Assembly: GCA_033239005.1 (NCBI GenBank)
Contig: BSQZ01000001.1
Coordinates: 18,261,500 to 18,325,499 of the forward strand
Length of the DNA stretch: 64,000 bases
DNA from: Lamellibrachia satsuma
Taxonomy: Eukaryota > Annelida > Polychaeta > Sabellida > Siboglinidae
Direction: 5' to 3'
Below are positions 38,533 to 61,883 of this stretch, piece by piece (within the stretch, counting starts at the first letter, position 1; every line of letters begins with the position of its first letter). The notes under the pieces are model-generated. The model did not search any database, was not told the DNA's origin, and saw nothing but the letters and a program-made list of their open reading frames with translations. Made by a program: the position numbers and the translations under genes.

Positions 38533-38579
38533 CGTAAGAGCGTGAGGCAGACGCCAAATTCTTGAGACTTGAGAGCTCT

Positions 38580-41500
38580 GCTGTCAGAGTTACAACATGA
38601 TTTATTCACCAGATACAACCAAGAGAAAGTAGCAGTACAAAAAGCCAGTCAGCTGTAGCATGTTTTATTCACCAGAGTCGGTAAAAACATCACTCCACCA
38701 GCCTCTTTCACGCAGTCAGGGAACCAGCAGTAGACCACAGGCAGCAGCAGCAGCAGACCACAGGCAGCAGTGGCACAGTCTCAATACCAGATTACAAATA
38801 TCTCAACAGGAATGGAGGTATCATCTCCAATGACCAATTATTCCCAACAAGGCTCACTCAGTATTGCCAATATGAAATTGTGATGACGTCCACTAACACC
38901 AGGCATTATTTACCAGCTGTAAACAAGTTAAACAATAATTACTACCACAATTAAAGTGATCAGTAAATGTGCGAGATTGTACATTTATCAGATATTTTTG
39001 TTACAAAATATATATAAATTATATCAGTCTTTAGCGAAGTGGCTAGATAACTTTAGAATCCAACATTTCAGCAACGTGCAGTTATTGCAACTTTGACTTT
39101 GACATGTCTCAGTGTATATCAATCAGATTTTGTGGGGACAATAAACATCCTTAGCTGATGGTAAGATCTTACAGAAGCAGTCAAACAACAACATTGCATT
39201 TCACAAAGGTTCTTCAGATTTTTAAATGTTTTGATATCAATGCTGTTATAAATTATTTCAATTCTGATGCCATTTTTATACCTAGATTAAACTGACTATG
39301 TAATTAATATAAGACTGTGCTCCCTTATTCACAATTTCAGTGTACAATGTATGGGATTTGTAAACATCCAGTCATCTAGAGAAAATGGAAACATTCCAGT
39401 AGCCAATGTCCAGCCTCAAAGAATAGCCAATCGTTGCCCCAAGCACCAGAATGGACATGGTGGATCAATAAAGGCAACATCAATTAAGGCCACTTAACCT
39501 GTCAGACATTTGCCCCCAAGTAGCAAGAAATTAACCTGGTTGATCAGCAGTTTACCCTATGTGACCCCCACCGAAACAGACCAGTATCATAGCTAAACAC
39601 GCCTCTCCGACATCATCAAGACACGCTGTATTCAGCAACGTGTTTACTACAAATATTCAATCATCCATGCAAAACTACCCAGTAAAGTTGATTCACATTC
39701 CTCCAGTATGCTTGTATACTTGACAGGACGTAAAGTGAACACAGGAAGTCAAGACAGGTCAAACTAACCACTTTAACCACATGCATGAAATATGTGTTGA
39801 CAGTTCACAAATCCATCATGATTTGGAATCTTTTTATAACTGCAAATAAAATTGAAATTTCAATGGAAATTATGTCCATGTTAAACATTTTAATGTTGCA
39901 CAGTTGAAACTGAGTCACTGTTTCTCCAGTTAATACGTGGTCATGAATAAATAGGCATATGACTTTTGGGTTGGATTCTATAAAAAAATAGACAGCCAGC
40001 AAAGATTAATAAAAACAAATTGTACCTTTCAAATCCTAGACAGTCATGGGATGGTAGTTAGAATGTTTGGATGAGGTGTTACAGCGGTTATTTGACTCCC
40101 TGTGATTACTTTCAGAACCAAATGATGAAAAAAATTAAGCACATCTAAGAAACAAATGTTTTTCAATATGTGAGTTTAAATATTGGAATATGAAAGACAT
40201 TAATTTTACTCTGCCACACCCACCAATTCTTTCTAATACAAGCCAAGGAAACTGTACATTTCTATTCGATTATAAATAGCGACAAATAAAAATAGCACAT
40301 ATTTTTACAAACATTCGTACAGAAAGTTATCTAAACAAAACTAATAGTAATACACATGAAATTATTATGCATATCAAACGTGTGTAAGTGTCTCTTACCA
40401 ATACAAATATATTTTTATAATCTTACACAAAATCTTCATCACAACCATAAAATAACAAAGCAATCACATGACCACATTCTAAACAACCAAAGCTCTCTTC
40501 ATTACACATTGTTCAATGTCACTGGCTTAGCTACTTTGTTGCATTTTTCCATTTGCTTTGAATCTAAAATTCCAAATGAAATCAATGGAATGTTGAGGAA
40601 AAGAACTATTGTGGTGTGTGATGAAATGTTCTACGTTTCTTCCACACAAATTCTTTTTGATGCACATAACATATGTAGAGCATCACATCACTTCATCATA
40701 TCTACTAAACAACATCCAATATACCAGAGATTACAATAAAAACATGTTCACCGTATGCATTGCTACAGTTCATCTATAAAAATGAGTGTCTATCAATAGA
40801 CAGTGGAGGATACATATGAAAGAAGAATCTTTGTGCAGTAATAACTTTACATTTGTAGTAATGAAACAACATTTACCACACTGACTGATTTCAAGATCAC
40901 ATCACGTGAAACAGGCACTTGATTGCGGAATACTAACAACATCTGCTGCTTTAAAAACCAGAGCCAAATTGTAGTTACGGTGTCACACAAACACACTGCA
41001 AGTTCATTAGGCAAGACATTTGCACCTTACACAACCTGTAGAGCTATTCAGATAATCACAGTTTCACTCCTACATGAATAGCTTTGACACAGTAAACTTA
41101 GGTTATGCAAAATATTCTATGACACTCCAACATTAAAAATAAGAGAAGTCACATCAAACAATGACAGCACCTCATCTAAACATTTCTACACTATATGAGC
41201 CTTATTACAAGAAAAACAGTGGCAAGCAAAGTTCAGTACCTTAGAAATCTGACTGCTGTAGTTATAACCATAATATTATATTCCGCCACTTAATCACATT
41301 CTCTCAACAAGTTGTCACAAAAATGTTGGCAATCTTGGAAAACTGTCCAAATTACTTAATTCAATTATTATTATGTCTGCACGTGTTGCAAGTATGTGTA
41401 TATGTAAATACAAAACAATATGATCAAATGTTTATGATGTATGAAAATAAACACGAGTGTACACACCTGTAAACAACTATGCACACGCACACACAGCTTG

Positions 41501-42084
41501 TAAGGCTGGATAATGACCCATTAAAACATGCTTCATGATCACCAGTGATTCTATTGTCACGTTTCTAAACCCTTTTAAAACTAGCTTTCACTATTTTTCT
41601 CCCCAAACCTTCAGCATGGAAAATCCATTATAGTAATATTATTATAGTAATATTAGTGAAACTGTCATCATAAAATAGCTATTTGGATGGGAAACCAATC
41701 GCCAGTTTCTTCAAAAATACTACCCTCTGGTGTAACCTGGGCAGACAAAACTTCATCTAAGTTTCTTGCCATGCTATCATCATCAATTGTATAATTACCT
41801 ACTGGGCAAACAAGAAATAATAACTATACGTATAAAACTATGTGTTGTAACCTCAAAAATATGCCACCATTCTAAATTGGTTTACGTCAGCAAAACACAC
41901 TATGTATAATGAAATATTCTGTTCTGAAAAAATCCATCTACAATTGCATAAATTACACCAAATATATAAGCATAACATTGACTCCTAAAACTGGCACAAC
42001 TACATGTGGTACACAATTTGTATAACACTATAATCGTTCACAATCCTACTTCATTCTAGCACGATGAGGAAACGTCTGTCTTGG
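38580..42084 (-). other. Probable long 3' UTR of the FAM102/EEIG gene
   Basis: About 3.5 kb of AT-rich DNA without convincing ORFs, long tandem arrays or recognised transposons. This contrasts with the repeat-dense flanks. On the minus strand two polyadenylation signals, AATAAA, occur near 38668 and 38603, each inside a copy of a short duplicated segment. UTR status is an inference; no transcript evidence is available. A short CAG-rich stretch lies at 38720-38770. Confidence 0.4.
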
Positions 42085-52870
<10,786 letters not shown>

Positions 52871-53065
52871 TGGGTGGGGTTGGTGGGTGGGGTGGGTGGT
52901 CTTGGTGGGTGGGTGGGCTTGGTGGGTGGGTGGGCTTGGTGGGTGGGTGGGTGGGTGGGTGGGTGGGTGGGTGGGTGGGTGGGTGGGCTGGGTGGGTGGG
53001 TGGGTGGGCTTGGTGGGTGGGTGGGTGTTCTTGGTGAGTGGGTGGGCTGGGTGGGTGGGTGGGGT
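52871..53065 (+). repeat. GGGT/GGTG-rich minisatellite, left part
   Basis: tgggtggggttggtgggtgg and related words, with a GGGCTTGGT variant. Adjoins the 3' end of the CR1-like LINE. Confidence 0.95.
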
Positions 53066-53792
53066 TACTTACTTAGGTTTACTTAGGTTCTTCCTGACCG
53101 TAGGCGGTGGCCTCGGTGGTCAGAACTTCAATTATCCCTTGGAATTTTCTACGACTTCCTGGCAAGGCAGCTTTGTAGTTGTAGAGAAACTCCTCAGTAC
53201 TCCAATGTCTATCTAGACGGTTTTTAAATGAGTTGACACTTCGGGCAGTTACAACTACTTCCGGTAGATCGATCATTCCATAATCTGGTTACTCTAAGTG
53301 AGAAGCTTTCTTTTCTAACATTTGTACAAGCACCTTCTATAAACAATTTCAAAATATGACCCCTTGTTCCTTCCCTTGTATCACTGTCTTTGTGCAGCTT
53401 GACAATGTTAGATACATCATTGTCATATTTCCCATGGAGCAGTTTATATACCTCAATCATATCACCACGAGATCGTCTATATGCAAGTGTAGGAAGTTTC
53501 AATCTCTGAAGTCTTTCCTCGTAAGAAATATTTTTACACCAGGAAGCTGTTTTGTTGCGCGTCTTTGCACATTTTCGATGGCATCTTTGTATTTCTGTTT
53601 ATAAGGGGACTATATTGATATTGCATAATCTAGATGACTCCTAACTAAAGCTTTATATAATGGCACAAAATTACGTTGATTTAGGGTTGTAAATGACCTT
53701 CTAATAACTGCCATGATACTAGTTGCTTTGTTTATTTTTTGGTTAATGTGTTTATCAAACTCTAGGTTTTAATCAATTATAACCCCAATGTC
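53066..53792 (-). pseudogene. CR1-like LINE (host of nested insertion), 3' part
   Basis: The minus strand reads EQKDIGVIID, INKATSIMAVIRRSF, VPLYKALVRSHLDYAI, QRRATKQLPGVK, LKLPTLAYRRSRGDMIEVYK and SVNSFKNRLDRHW. The 3' tail is cctaagtaaacctaagtaag. Continues on the other side of the RTE-like insertion at 56797. Confidence 0.9.
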
Positions 53793-53804
53793 TTTTTGTT
53801 CTTC

Positions 53805-56784
53805 TTACTTTACTTACTTAATCCTCTTCGTGCGGGATCACACATAAGGCCGACACCAAAGAACGCCAATGTTGCCTGTCTGTTGCAAACTTCGTCACCT
53901 GGCCCCAACTCCACCCGAGAGCCTTCATCTCCCGCTCTATTGATCTCCTCCACATCTCCCTGGGTCTCCCCCTCGCTCTCTTGCCACCAGGGGTCCAGCG
54001 CATGGCCACTCTTGGAATGGATGTCAGCGGCATTCTGCAGATGTGTCCGATCCATTTCCATTTGCGGCGTTTAACCTCGAGAGAGAGATGGGCTGCATAC
54101 CTGTTCTTTCATGGAGATCCGTGTTGGAAATTTTGTTCGGCCAGTAGATTCGCAGTATCTTCCTGAGGCACTTGTTTTGGAAAACTTCCAGCATCTGGCA
54201 TATGCTTTTGGTAACTTTCCATGATTCCGCCGCATATAGTAGCACACTTAGGATGTTGCTCTTGAACAGGCGGATCTTTGTTCTGTTGCTGATCTTGTTT
54301 GTCTTCCAGATATTCTTCAGTGCCGCAAATGCCCCTCTTGCCTTTCTAATCCTTGCCTTAATCTCAGACTCCGAGTTTCCATCTGTTGACACCTTGGCCC
54401 CAAGGTAGGTGAACTTGGTTACCTCTTCAATATCCTTTCCTCCAATTGTGATGGGGTCTGCTGTTTGGCTGTTGTTTCGCAGCATCTTTGTTTTGTTTAT
54501 GTTTATCTGTAGCCCAATCTTTTCGGCATTTCTTGCAAGTTCATCGCTTTTTCTTTGGATGTCACTGTAGCGGTACGACAGAAGAGATATGTCGTCTGCA
54601 TAGTCTAGATCACCTAATGTTTCTGTGAAGGTCCATATGATGCTGCTTTTGTCTCCTAGTGCTGTTTCCTTCATGACCCAGTCAATCCCGAGGCAGAAGA
54701 GGAATGGGGATAGTATGCATCCTTTTTTCACTCCGGTCTTGATTTCAAAATCTTCTGTCAGGTATTGGCCGCAAATGACCTTGGTCCTGAAATCGCCATA
54801 TAGCAGTTTGATTATGCTCACAATCTTGGGGAGATTCCATAGTGCCGGAGTATATGCCAGAGAGAGTCTCTGTGAATGCTGTCGAAAGCCTTTTCAAAAT
54901 CGACAAAGTTTGCTTAGAATGGCGTGTTCCATTCCTGGCACTGCTCCAGGATCTGCCTTAAGGTAAAGATGTGGTCCCCACAGGATTTTCCTTTCCTAAA
55001 ACCTGCCTGTTCTTTGCGTAACAGTGGGTCAAGGGCTTCTGAAATTCTGTCAAGGATCACCCTGCTGAAAACTTTGCTAGTGATAGACAACAGAGTGATC
55101 CCTCTCCAGTTTTTGCAAAGGCTAAGGTCTCCTTTCTTTGGTAGGTTGACGATCAGCCCCATCTTCCAGTCGCCTGGTGTTTCTTCCGTCTCCCATATTC
55201 CTTCACAGATCTCTGTCAAGCCTCCAATTGTGACTTCTCCTCCAGCTTTCAACATCTCTACACTTACACAGTCTGCACCCGGTTTCTCACTTCTTCAGCA
55301 GATGGTGGGTCTGTGTTGACCTTCAGGTCCTCTTTGCTTTCTGGAATGTCTGCTTGATTTCTTGGTGCTTCCTTGTTGAGGATGGTCTCGACGTGTGTTT
55401 TCCATCTCTGGGTCTGTTTTGCTTCATAGGTGAAAACATTTCCATCCACATCTTTCACTGGAATATCACTATTTTTAAAACCGCCAGTCAGCGTTTTGGT
55501 TATCTTGTACAGTGTGGCCATGTTCTGTGTCTGTGTGCTGCTGCTTCATCTGCCAGATTTTCGATGAAGGCTCTCTTATCTGCTTTCATCTTCCTTTTGA
55601 CTTCTTTGTCCAGTTCTGAGTATCTACTCTGCAGCTGTTTCGTCAGTCGTTGAGATTTGGCGTCGTTTGGCTTCTTTTTTGTTGCTTTTTTCATACATTG
55701 TTGTCCATGTGTCTGACTTTATCCAATCCTCCTTCTTTTTATTCTGTATCCTAAAAGTTTCTTGCTTGTTTCCATCAGTGCCTGATTAAAACTGTTGATG
55801 TTCAATTCTTGTTCCTCTTGGAGTATGCGAAAGGGATTTTTTAAGTCCATCTGGAAAGCTTTCTCTGTATTTGGGTTCTTTAACTTTCCTGTGTCAAATC
55901 GCCGTTGTCTCTTTTCTCTTCTTTGTGTCTTCCGTAGCTTCAAGGACAATGTTGCCACTACCAGCACATGGTCACTCCCCACATCAGCTCCGCGTCTGGC
56001 TCTAACGTCCTGAAGTGATCGTCTCCACTTCTGATTGACTATCACATGGTCGATCTGGCTGACAGTGTTGTTATCTGGGGACCTCCAGGTGGTTTTGTGA
56101 ATGTTTCTGTGCTTGAATAGAGTTCCACCTATGACTAGGTTATTTTCAACACATAGATCAGAGAGTCTCTCGCCTTGGTTATTTATGCATCCAAAGCCCT
56201 CGGTGCCCATGGCCCTTTCTCTTCCTGTGTTTTCCTTTCCAACTCTTGCGTTTAGGTCTACTACCACCATGAGTACATCATGCTGGGGTGTTGTCCATAT
56301 TTCATCCTCCAACTGGTCATAGAACTCATCCTTGATCTCCTCCTCCGCGTCCTCTGTTAGTGCATAGCATGCGATCACTGTCAGCTTTGCAAACTTGGAA
56401 TTGAATCTTGCCAGGGTCCTCTTCCCTGTGTCTATCCATCTAGCCTCGCTCACACACAAAAGTTCCACTGTGTAATTTTCCATCTCCCGCAGTACTTGCT
56501 GAAGATATCCTGCTTGATACAGTATTCTCACGTTCCAGGAGCCCACTCGTATCTTGTTTTTCGGCTTGAGGAGCTCCGCTCTCGGGGTGTCAGCTCCCAA
56601 CCGGGTTTGGCTGCCATCCTTCATGATCCCAGTTTCCTGGGTTACTTCACTCCTCGCACCATTGACGTATTGTTCTTTGGTATTGGTTTCTGTAGCTTGA
56701 ATTTTTCTTGCATGGTGAGGGTGCTAACCTCACGCACAGCCCTCCTCCTTTCTCATTCGGGCTTGGGACCGGCAATGGCCGAGT
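53805..56784 (-). mobile_element. RTE-like LINE, nearly full length (about 3 kb), inserted in the CR1-like LINE
   Basis: Minus strand. An endonuclease ORF (56624-55719) with IRVGSWNVR, SEARWIDTGKRTLA, QIDHVIVN and GSDHVLV. Then RT in several frames: WRGITLLS, EQAGFRKGKSCGDHIF, FVDFEKAFDS, GVKKGCILSPFLF, LDYADDISLLS (YADD at 54602-54591), NKCLRKILRIYWPNKISN. The tail is GKRARGRPREMWRRSIE ... WRSLVSALC. The 3' end is (TAAG)n-like. GAAGAACAAAAA flanks both sides (56785-56796 and 53793-53804). Frameshifts and a stop in RT show it is inactive. Confidence 0.9.
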
Positions 56785-56796
56785 TTTTTGTTCTTC

Positions 56797-57816
56797 TATT
56801 CCTCCTAATTCATGGGCAGTATTATTTATCTTCAGGTTGTATGCATACCCTTTCTGTATTGTTTTCCCTACGTGCATTAAAGTATATTGATCTGGGTGGA
56901 ACCTTAATAACCATTTACTTGACCAAGATGTTAAATAATCTAAGTCGTTCTGTAGTGTACGCTGGTCATGTGGACTAGTAATCGTTTTGAAAATCTTTGC
57001 ATCATCCGCAAACATATATATATTTGAAACTATATTCACAGGAAGATCATTTATGTATAAAACAAATAGGATCGGTCCTAATACTCTGCCCTGTGGAATA
57101 CCACTTGTTATATTTGCCCACTCAGAATTTGTACCATTTACATTGACCTGCTGTACCCGGTCAGACAAGAACGCTTGGATCCACCTTAGTGTGTAATACT
57201 CTATACCATATGATTTAAGTTTGCCTATCAATCTTTTGTGAGGGACGGTATCAAATGCTTTCATGAAGTCCAAATATACAACGTCTACAGATTCTCCTCT
57301 ATCTAAAGCTTTGGTCCATGAGTCAATAACATTTAATGATTGGAGTACCGTAGATCGACCTTTAATAAAACCAAATTGTTGCGTACTAAATAATTTATTC
57401 CTAATCATATGATTGACAATATGATCTTTGACACATTGTTCCATACATTTACATATTATACTTGTTAAGCTGACTGATCTATAATTTCCTGTGTTTTTTT
57501 GATTACCCTTCTTAAATATGGCTGAGATCCTTCCCTGTTTCCATTCCTTTGGTAGTTCACCCACAGCCAGTGAATTATTAAATAGCATAGCTAGTGGTTT
57601 ACATAGATGATTAGATAGCTCCTTCAACAACCTAGGATGAACACCATCTGGCCCTACCGATTTACACACATTAAGGTTATCAAGTCTTTTTTTAATCAAT
57701 TCCTCATCAATAGTCAATTCTTCCATGTTGTGCCTTAACTTCACTGGTGGAATATGAGGAATATCACCATCTGGCTCTATAGTAAAAACTCTTGAAAAAT
57801 TCCTAAGACATCTGCC
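56797..57816 (-). pseudogene. CR1-like LINE (host of nested insertion), 5' part
   Basis: The minus strand encodes SVGPDGVHPRLLKELSNHLC, GNYRSVSLTSIICKCMEQ, QFGFIKGRSTVLQSL, YLDFMKAFDTVPHKRL, SGIPQGRVLGPILFVLYIND, MFADDAKIFK and HELGGIEEQK, where it is cut. Truncated at its own 5' end where the GGGT-rich repeat begins. Confidence 0.9.
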
Positions 57817-57880
57817 TGGGGTTGGTGGATGGGTGGGGTTGGTGGGTGGGTGGGGTTGGTGGGTGAGTGGGTGAATGGGT
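57817..57880 (+). repeat. GGGT/GGTG-rich minisatellite, right part
   Basis: tggggttggtggatgggtgg then ggttggtgggtgggtggggt; same repeat as 52871-53065, separated from it by the LINE insertions. Confidence 0.9.
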
Positions 57881-57899
57881 CTCGTGGTTAATGGGTGAG

Positions 57900-58260
57900 A
57901 GTTCCCTTATGAAAATATACCATCGTATTCCATGGTAAAATAGCATGGTATTTTGAAAGAGGTAAACCAAGGTAAAATATCATGATGTAGCATGGAAACC
58001 ACGGCACGCCATGGTGTTTTGAAACAGGGAAAACATGGAATGCCATGCAATTACCATAGACAATAATATGAAAAAGCATGGTCTACCCACAAATAATAAA
58101 TAGAACACCCGTTAGTAATGATTAATGATGTAACTCTATGGGTCTACTACATTTTATCATGTAGTGTCATGGTGTACTATGATACATTATGTAAAGTCAT
58201 GGTGTACTATGGTATACCATGCAATACCATGCAATATTTTGTTTGCCTGAACTATATAAA
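57900..58260 (+). repeat. CCATGG/CATGGTA-rich degenerate repeat
   Basis: Recurring catggtattttgaaa / catggtgttttgaaa and agtcatggtgtactatg words. No coding content. Confidence 0.6.
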
Positions 58261-59052
58261 AACTAATCATTCTACACACAAATTCATCAAATTTAAACAG
58301 CATGATTCTTACTGATAATTTTTTTAATGGAACAACTACACTTAAATATTAATCATAATTATATTGATACCAACGTACATTAAAACCTCCTTAAATTAAT
58401 CATTATTAGTGCTGTGGTTAAATCATGACCTATTAAAATAAGGCCATTTAACAAATATAAGCACAAGAAACACATTCAGGGCATCATTGGCTGATTCAGT
58501 TTAAACATAAAAATATATATACTCAAGAATAAAACAAACTTCTTAAACGTAAACGTAGAGCAACATAACACTGAAAACTAATTTGCCTTTGGGAAGTTAA
58601 AAGAGCACATTTACGGCGATCGGAGACGCAAATACAATATGCCATTAATCCCATCGAATTTACTCCATCCACTATTATAACAAAATACACAATAATAAAA
58701 TTATGAATTAACGAACGTATTTTGGAAAATCAATGGTCCGCTGAAATGCCGTAGTATAATAATTTTTATTTCCACTTCGCAAACTCATTCTGGTTATTTA
58801 ATACAAAATAAACATATTGTATAAATCACAAGATATTATAATGACGCATAAGTCTACAAAATCAAAGTGAAATATCTGATTACTTAATAAATGCATAATA
58901 GATTTACATGACTATTTTGTCCAATTAAATTCCAAATATGCTGCGGGAGTTTAAGCCTCGTTTTGAATAGCACACGGAACCGGATTCCATCAAGGATGGG
59001 AAGGACAAGGATGTTAAGAGGATTATGTTTCCGGTAATTTTTGATCCTCAAA
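58261..59052 (+). other. Upstream region of the EF-hand gene
   Basis: AT-rich. 5' UTR probable in the last part; no promoter motif identified. Confidence 0.4.
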
Positions 59053-59223
59053 ATGGTAACAAATCACCGCTGTCCCGATGTGAGCTTATCACAAAAAGAA
59101 GAGAGAGAATTATCTGATCTGTTCAACAAACTGGACGTTAACAGAGATGGACACATTGACGTAAATGATCTAACAGCCGCTTTCCAGAATTTGGACGTTC
59201 CTCGCTTCCCAGGACACATCAAG
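59053..59223 (+). CDS. First coding exon of an EF-hand protein, probably a SCaMC-type calcium-dependent mitochondrial ATP-Mg/Pi carrier (partial)
   Basis: 171 nt, 57 codons, ending in phase 0 at an AAG followed by gtatac. The ATG at 59053 has an in-frame TAA upstream at 59035, so it is the first start. The exon encodes LSDLFNKLDVNRDGHIDVND, a canonical EF-hand loop (D-x-N-x-D-G-x-I-D with Asp at position 12), then LTAAFQNLDVPRFPGHIK. This resembles the opening EF-hand of SLC25A23/24/25 carriers, which exchange ATP-Mg for phosphate across the inner mitochondrial membrane under calcium control. I did not find the other EF-hands or the six-helix carrier domain before 64000; hAT insertions at 60.3-63.1 kb would lie in a long first intron. 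Another EF-hand family is possible. Confidence 0.6.
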
Positions 59224-60308
59224 GTATACATGTTACATAACAACATTAACATCGCAGTTTCAAGCAGTAGCGACCATAGTATTATAATTCTTCGCACAGA
59301 AACGCAGATGGCTTGTCCGTTTACCATTTACAATGGATTTTGTCCACAGACTTAAGACATTTACAGTAGAACTAGAAGCCAAGACAATAATTAGGATTGA
59401 AAATTACTTCACCATTCCAGACTCAGCGATCATTTACTTTCAGATCGAACCATGAAAATGACCACCTAGAGCACCCAAACTTCTCATATATCTACTATAC
59501 ATATACACATGTAACGTGACCAAAAAATTTACAAAAGAATTAAACCAAAATATCACCCTCTCCTACGGCGCCTAGGCTACCGTAAAATCTACGCATATGA
59601 CAAGGTGTTGTTCAGTTTCACTGAAATTCAGTGTGGGGGCGCTGCTATTACAATTATGTATTTTAATTGTGAGTGTGTGCATGCATGCTTCATTGCGTGT
59701 AATTATGTGCAGGAGCGCTGCTGATTGAAATCAAACATAGTGCAATTATGTGTTTCTGTTTTAATTATGCGTGCTTCGTTGCTTGTAATTATGTATATCT
59801 CAGTATTATTTGTATTTTGCTATATGTGACATATCATGTTCTTAGATAATTAGTTTTATTCATAAAATTATTATCATCATTGTGTTATATTTTTTAGATT
59901 TATTTTAAATGTCTCTGAATGGACTTTGTCCAGATTTATGGCGCTATTTTAATACCAATTGCTTTTTAAATACAGTAATTATGTTGGCACCAGTATTAAT
60001 GCATAATTTAAAGCGTACTGTCGAATCTAATACAAATTACCTAAACAAAATATTATTATTACTTTGTCACAAAATGTATTACTAGTATGTTTCTGTTGAT
60101 ACCACTGATTTCCTTAGAGATCAGCAGTTGTTACCTCCCATAATCAGTATGAAGTTAAACACAAAATAAGACACATGCACGTAGATTGCAGCATATAATG
60201 CATTCTTCAGGAAAAGTTATGTGTTTTTATTCAGCATGTAGATGTTTTATACATAAAAAAAATAGACTTAACAGCATCACACACATACATCACTCAATAT
60301 TAATGCAT
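59224..60308 (+). other. Intron of the EF-hand gene
   Basis: Begins gtatac. Contains an imperfect tandem duplication of about 100 bp at 59630-59800 (gcgctgct, caattatgt, tttaattgtg, gcgtgtaattatg). No second exon seen. Confidence 0.4.
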
Positions 60309-60316
60309 GTAATCAT

Positions 60317-61516
60317 CAGGGCTGGGTCCAATTACGTAATTGTAATTGTAATTGATTACAGCAAAATTGTGTAATTGTAATTGATTATGGTTTCAAATTT
60401 GTGCTGTAATTGTTATATTTTGTATAATTGAAAATTTATTTCAATTACAGTCAATTACAATCAATTACAGTACGTTTCACATCACAAACTACCTGAACAA
60501 ACTGTCAATAAAATATAATTTAAGTCTCATACAGGTTCAGTTTTGTTTGATTTAAATCATTTTATTTAAATCATTGATTTAAATCATGATTTAAATCACT
60601 CCCAAAAAATCATTGATTTATGATTTTTTTTACTTCCGATTTTTGTAATCACTAATTTATATGAATTTAGCACAAATAATTGTTTACAAGCATTGAAATC
60701 AACAGAGTTTTGTATGTCTTTTAATACAAAAGCAAAAGTGTGCACACTTGTGTAGCCTGACAGTCAAATATTTTATGACATTGTGTATGTCTGAGCTATT
60801 CCCTTTTTGAATGCAGAGGAAGTATCTTTTCAAGTCAGAAGACCTGAGTTAAAGTCCACTTAGAGCTTGTGCTAGTTGTTCTCAATTCAGTATGTTGACT
60901 CAAGTGAGACAGTCTGGGCTACCATGGACAGGTGCTAATTCACCCTCTCAGCAAACAATAATTAGCACTGCTACAGCCACAGACACACAGCATGCTTTCC
61001 TTTCCAAGATAGATTATGCAACTGCAGGAGTTGAAGCCTTGTGGACATTGTCTAATGTCTTTATATAACAAAAATCATGTACCCTCTGTTAAGACAAGTA
61101 CCTAGATTGATTTGAAAGAGTTTATAAATACATCAACATATATATATATATATAAAATGTATTAATGTCTATATACCAGATTTAAAATATATATTTATAT
61201 AATAAAAATATGTTTAAACGGCTGTCTTTTTTTTTAGTACAATTCAAAATTCAAGCCACAATTCTTCAACAATTTACAATCATTACCGTTATATTTGTTT
61301 ATCAATTGTGTACAAAATATTGAAATTCAGCAAAAGTGCAAAACTATATAATTAACAAATGCTGAATATATTTGGTTCCGCATAATGTAATTGTAATTGA
61401 AATTGAAACAGTGTAATTGTAATTGAATTGACATTTTTTGAGTGTAATTGTAATTGAACTAAAAATTGAATTGTAATTGTAATTGATATAATTATGTGTA
61501 ATTGAACCCACCCCTG
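60317..61516. mobile_element. Non-autonomous hAT element, 1200 bp, perfect 8-bp target duplication
   Basis: Ends CAGGGCTGGGTCCAATTAC and, on the minus strand, CAGGGGTGGGTTCAATTAC. GTAATCAT is duplicated at 60309-60316 and 61517-61524. Subterminal (gtaatt)n / (caatta)n arrays lie at both ends. Carries a SINE family C copy. No transposase ORF. Confidence 0.92.
60810..61075 (+). repeat. SINE-like family C, copy 2, inside the hAT element at 60317
   Basis: atcttttcaagtcagaagac with a B-box-like gagttaaagtcc, then ttgactcaagtgagacagtc and ggacaggtgctaattcaccc. Confidence 0.65.
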
Positions 61517-61683
61517 GTAATCATCACCATGTATTTAATTTACAATAACTTCAACTTATAACATTTTACTAGTTGCAGAACACACGCACGCACACAGATA
61601 TAACAATAATAAGTACACTTATATAGCGCACAGGTTTTAAATACATAGTTTATGAAATGAATGAGTTAAATAAATTAGGTAAA

Positions 61684-61696
<13 letters not shown>

Positions 61697-61753
<57 letters not shown>

Positions 61754-61789
61754 TGTATGTATGTATGTATGTATAATTTTATGTATATA

Positions 61790-61823
<34 letters not shown>

Positions 61824-61840
61824 TATATATATATGTAATA

Positions 61841-61880
<40 letters not shown>
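61697..61880. repeat. (TA)n / TATG compound microsatellite
   Basis: TA runs interrupted by gtatgtatgtatgta and similar words. Continues at 63063-63080 beyond the hAT element. Confidence 0.95.
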
Positions 61881-61883
<3 letters not shown>

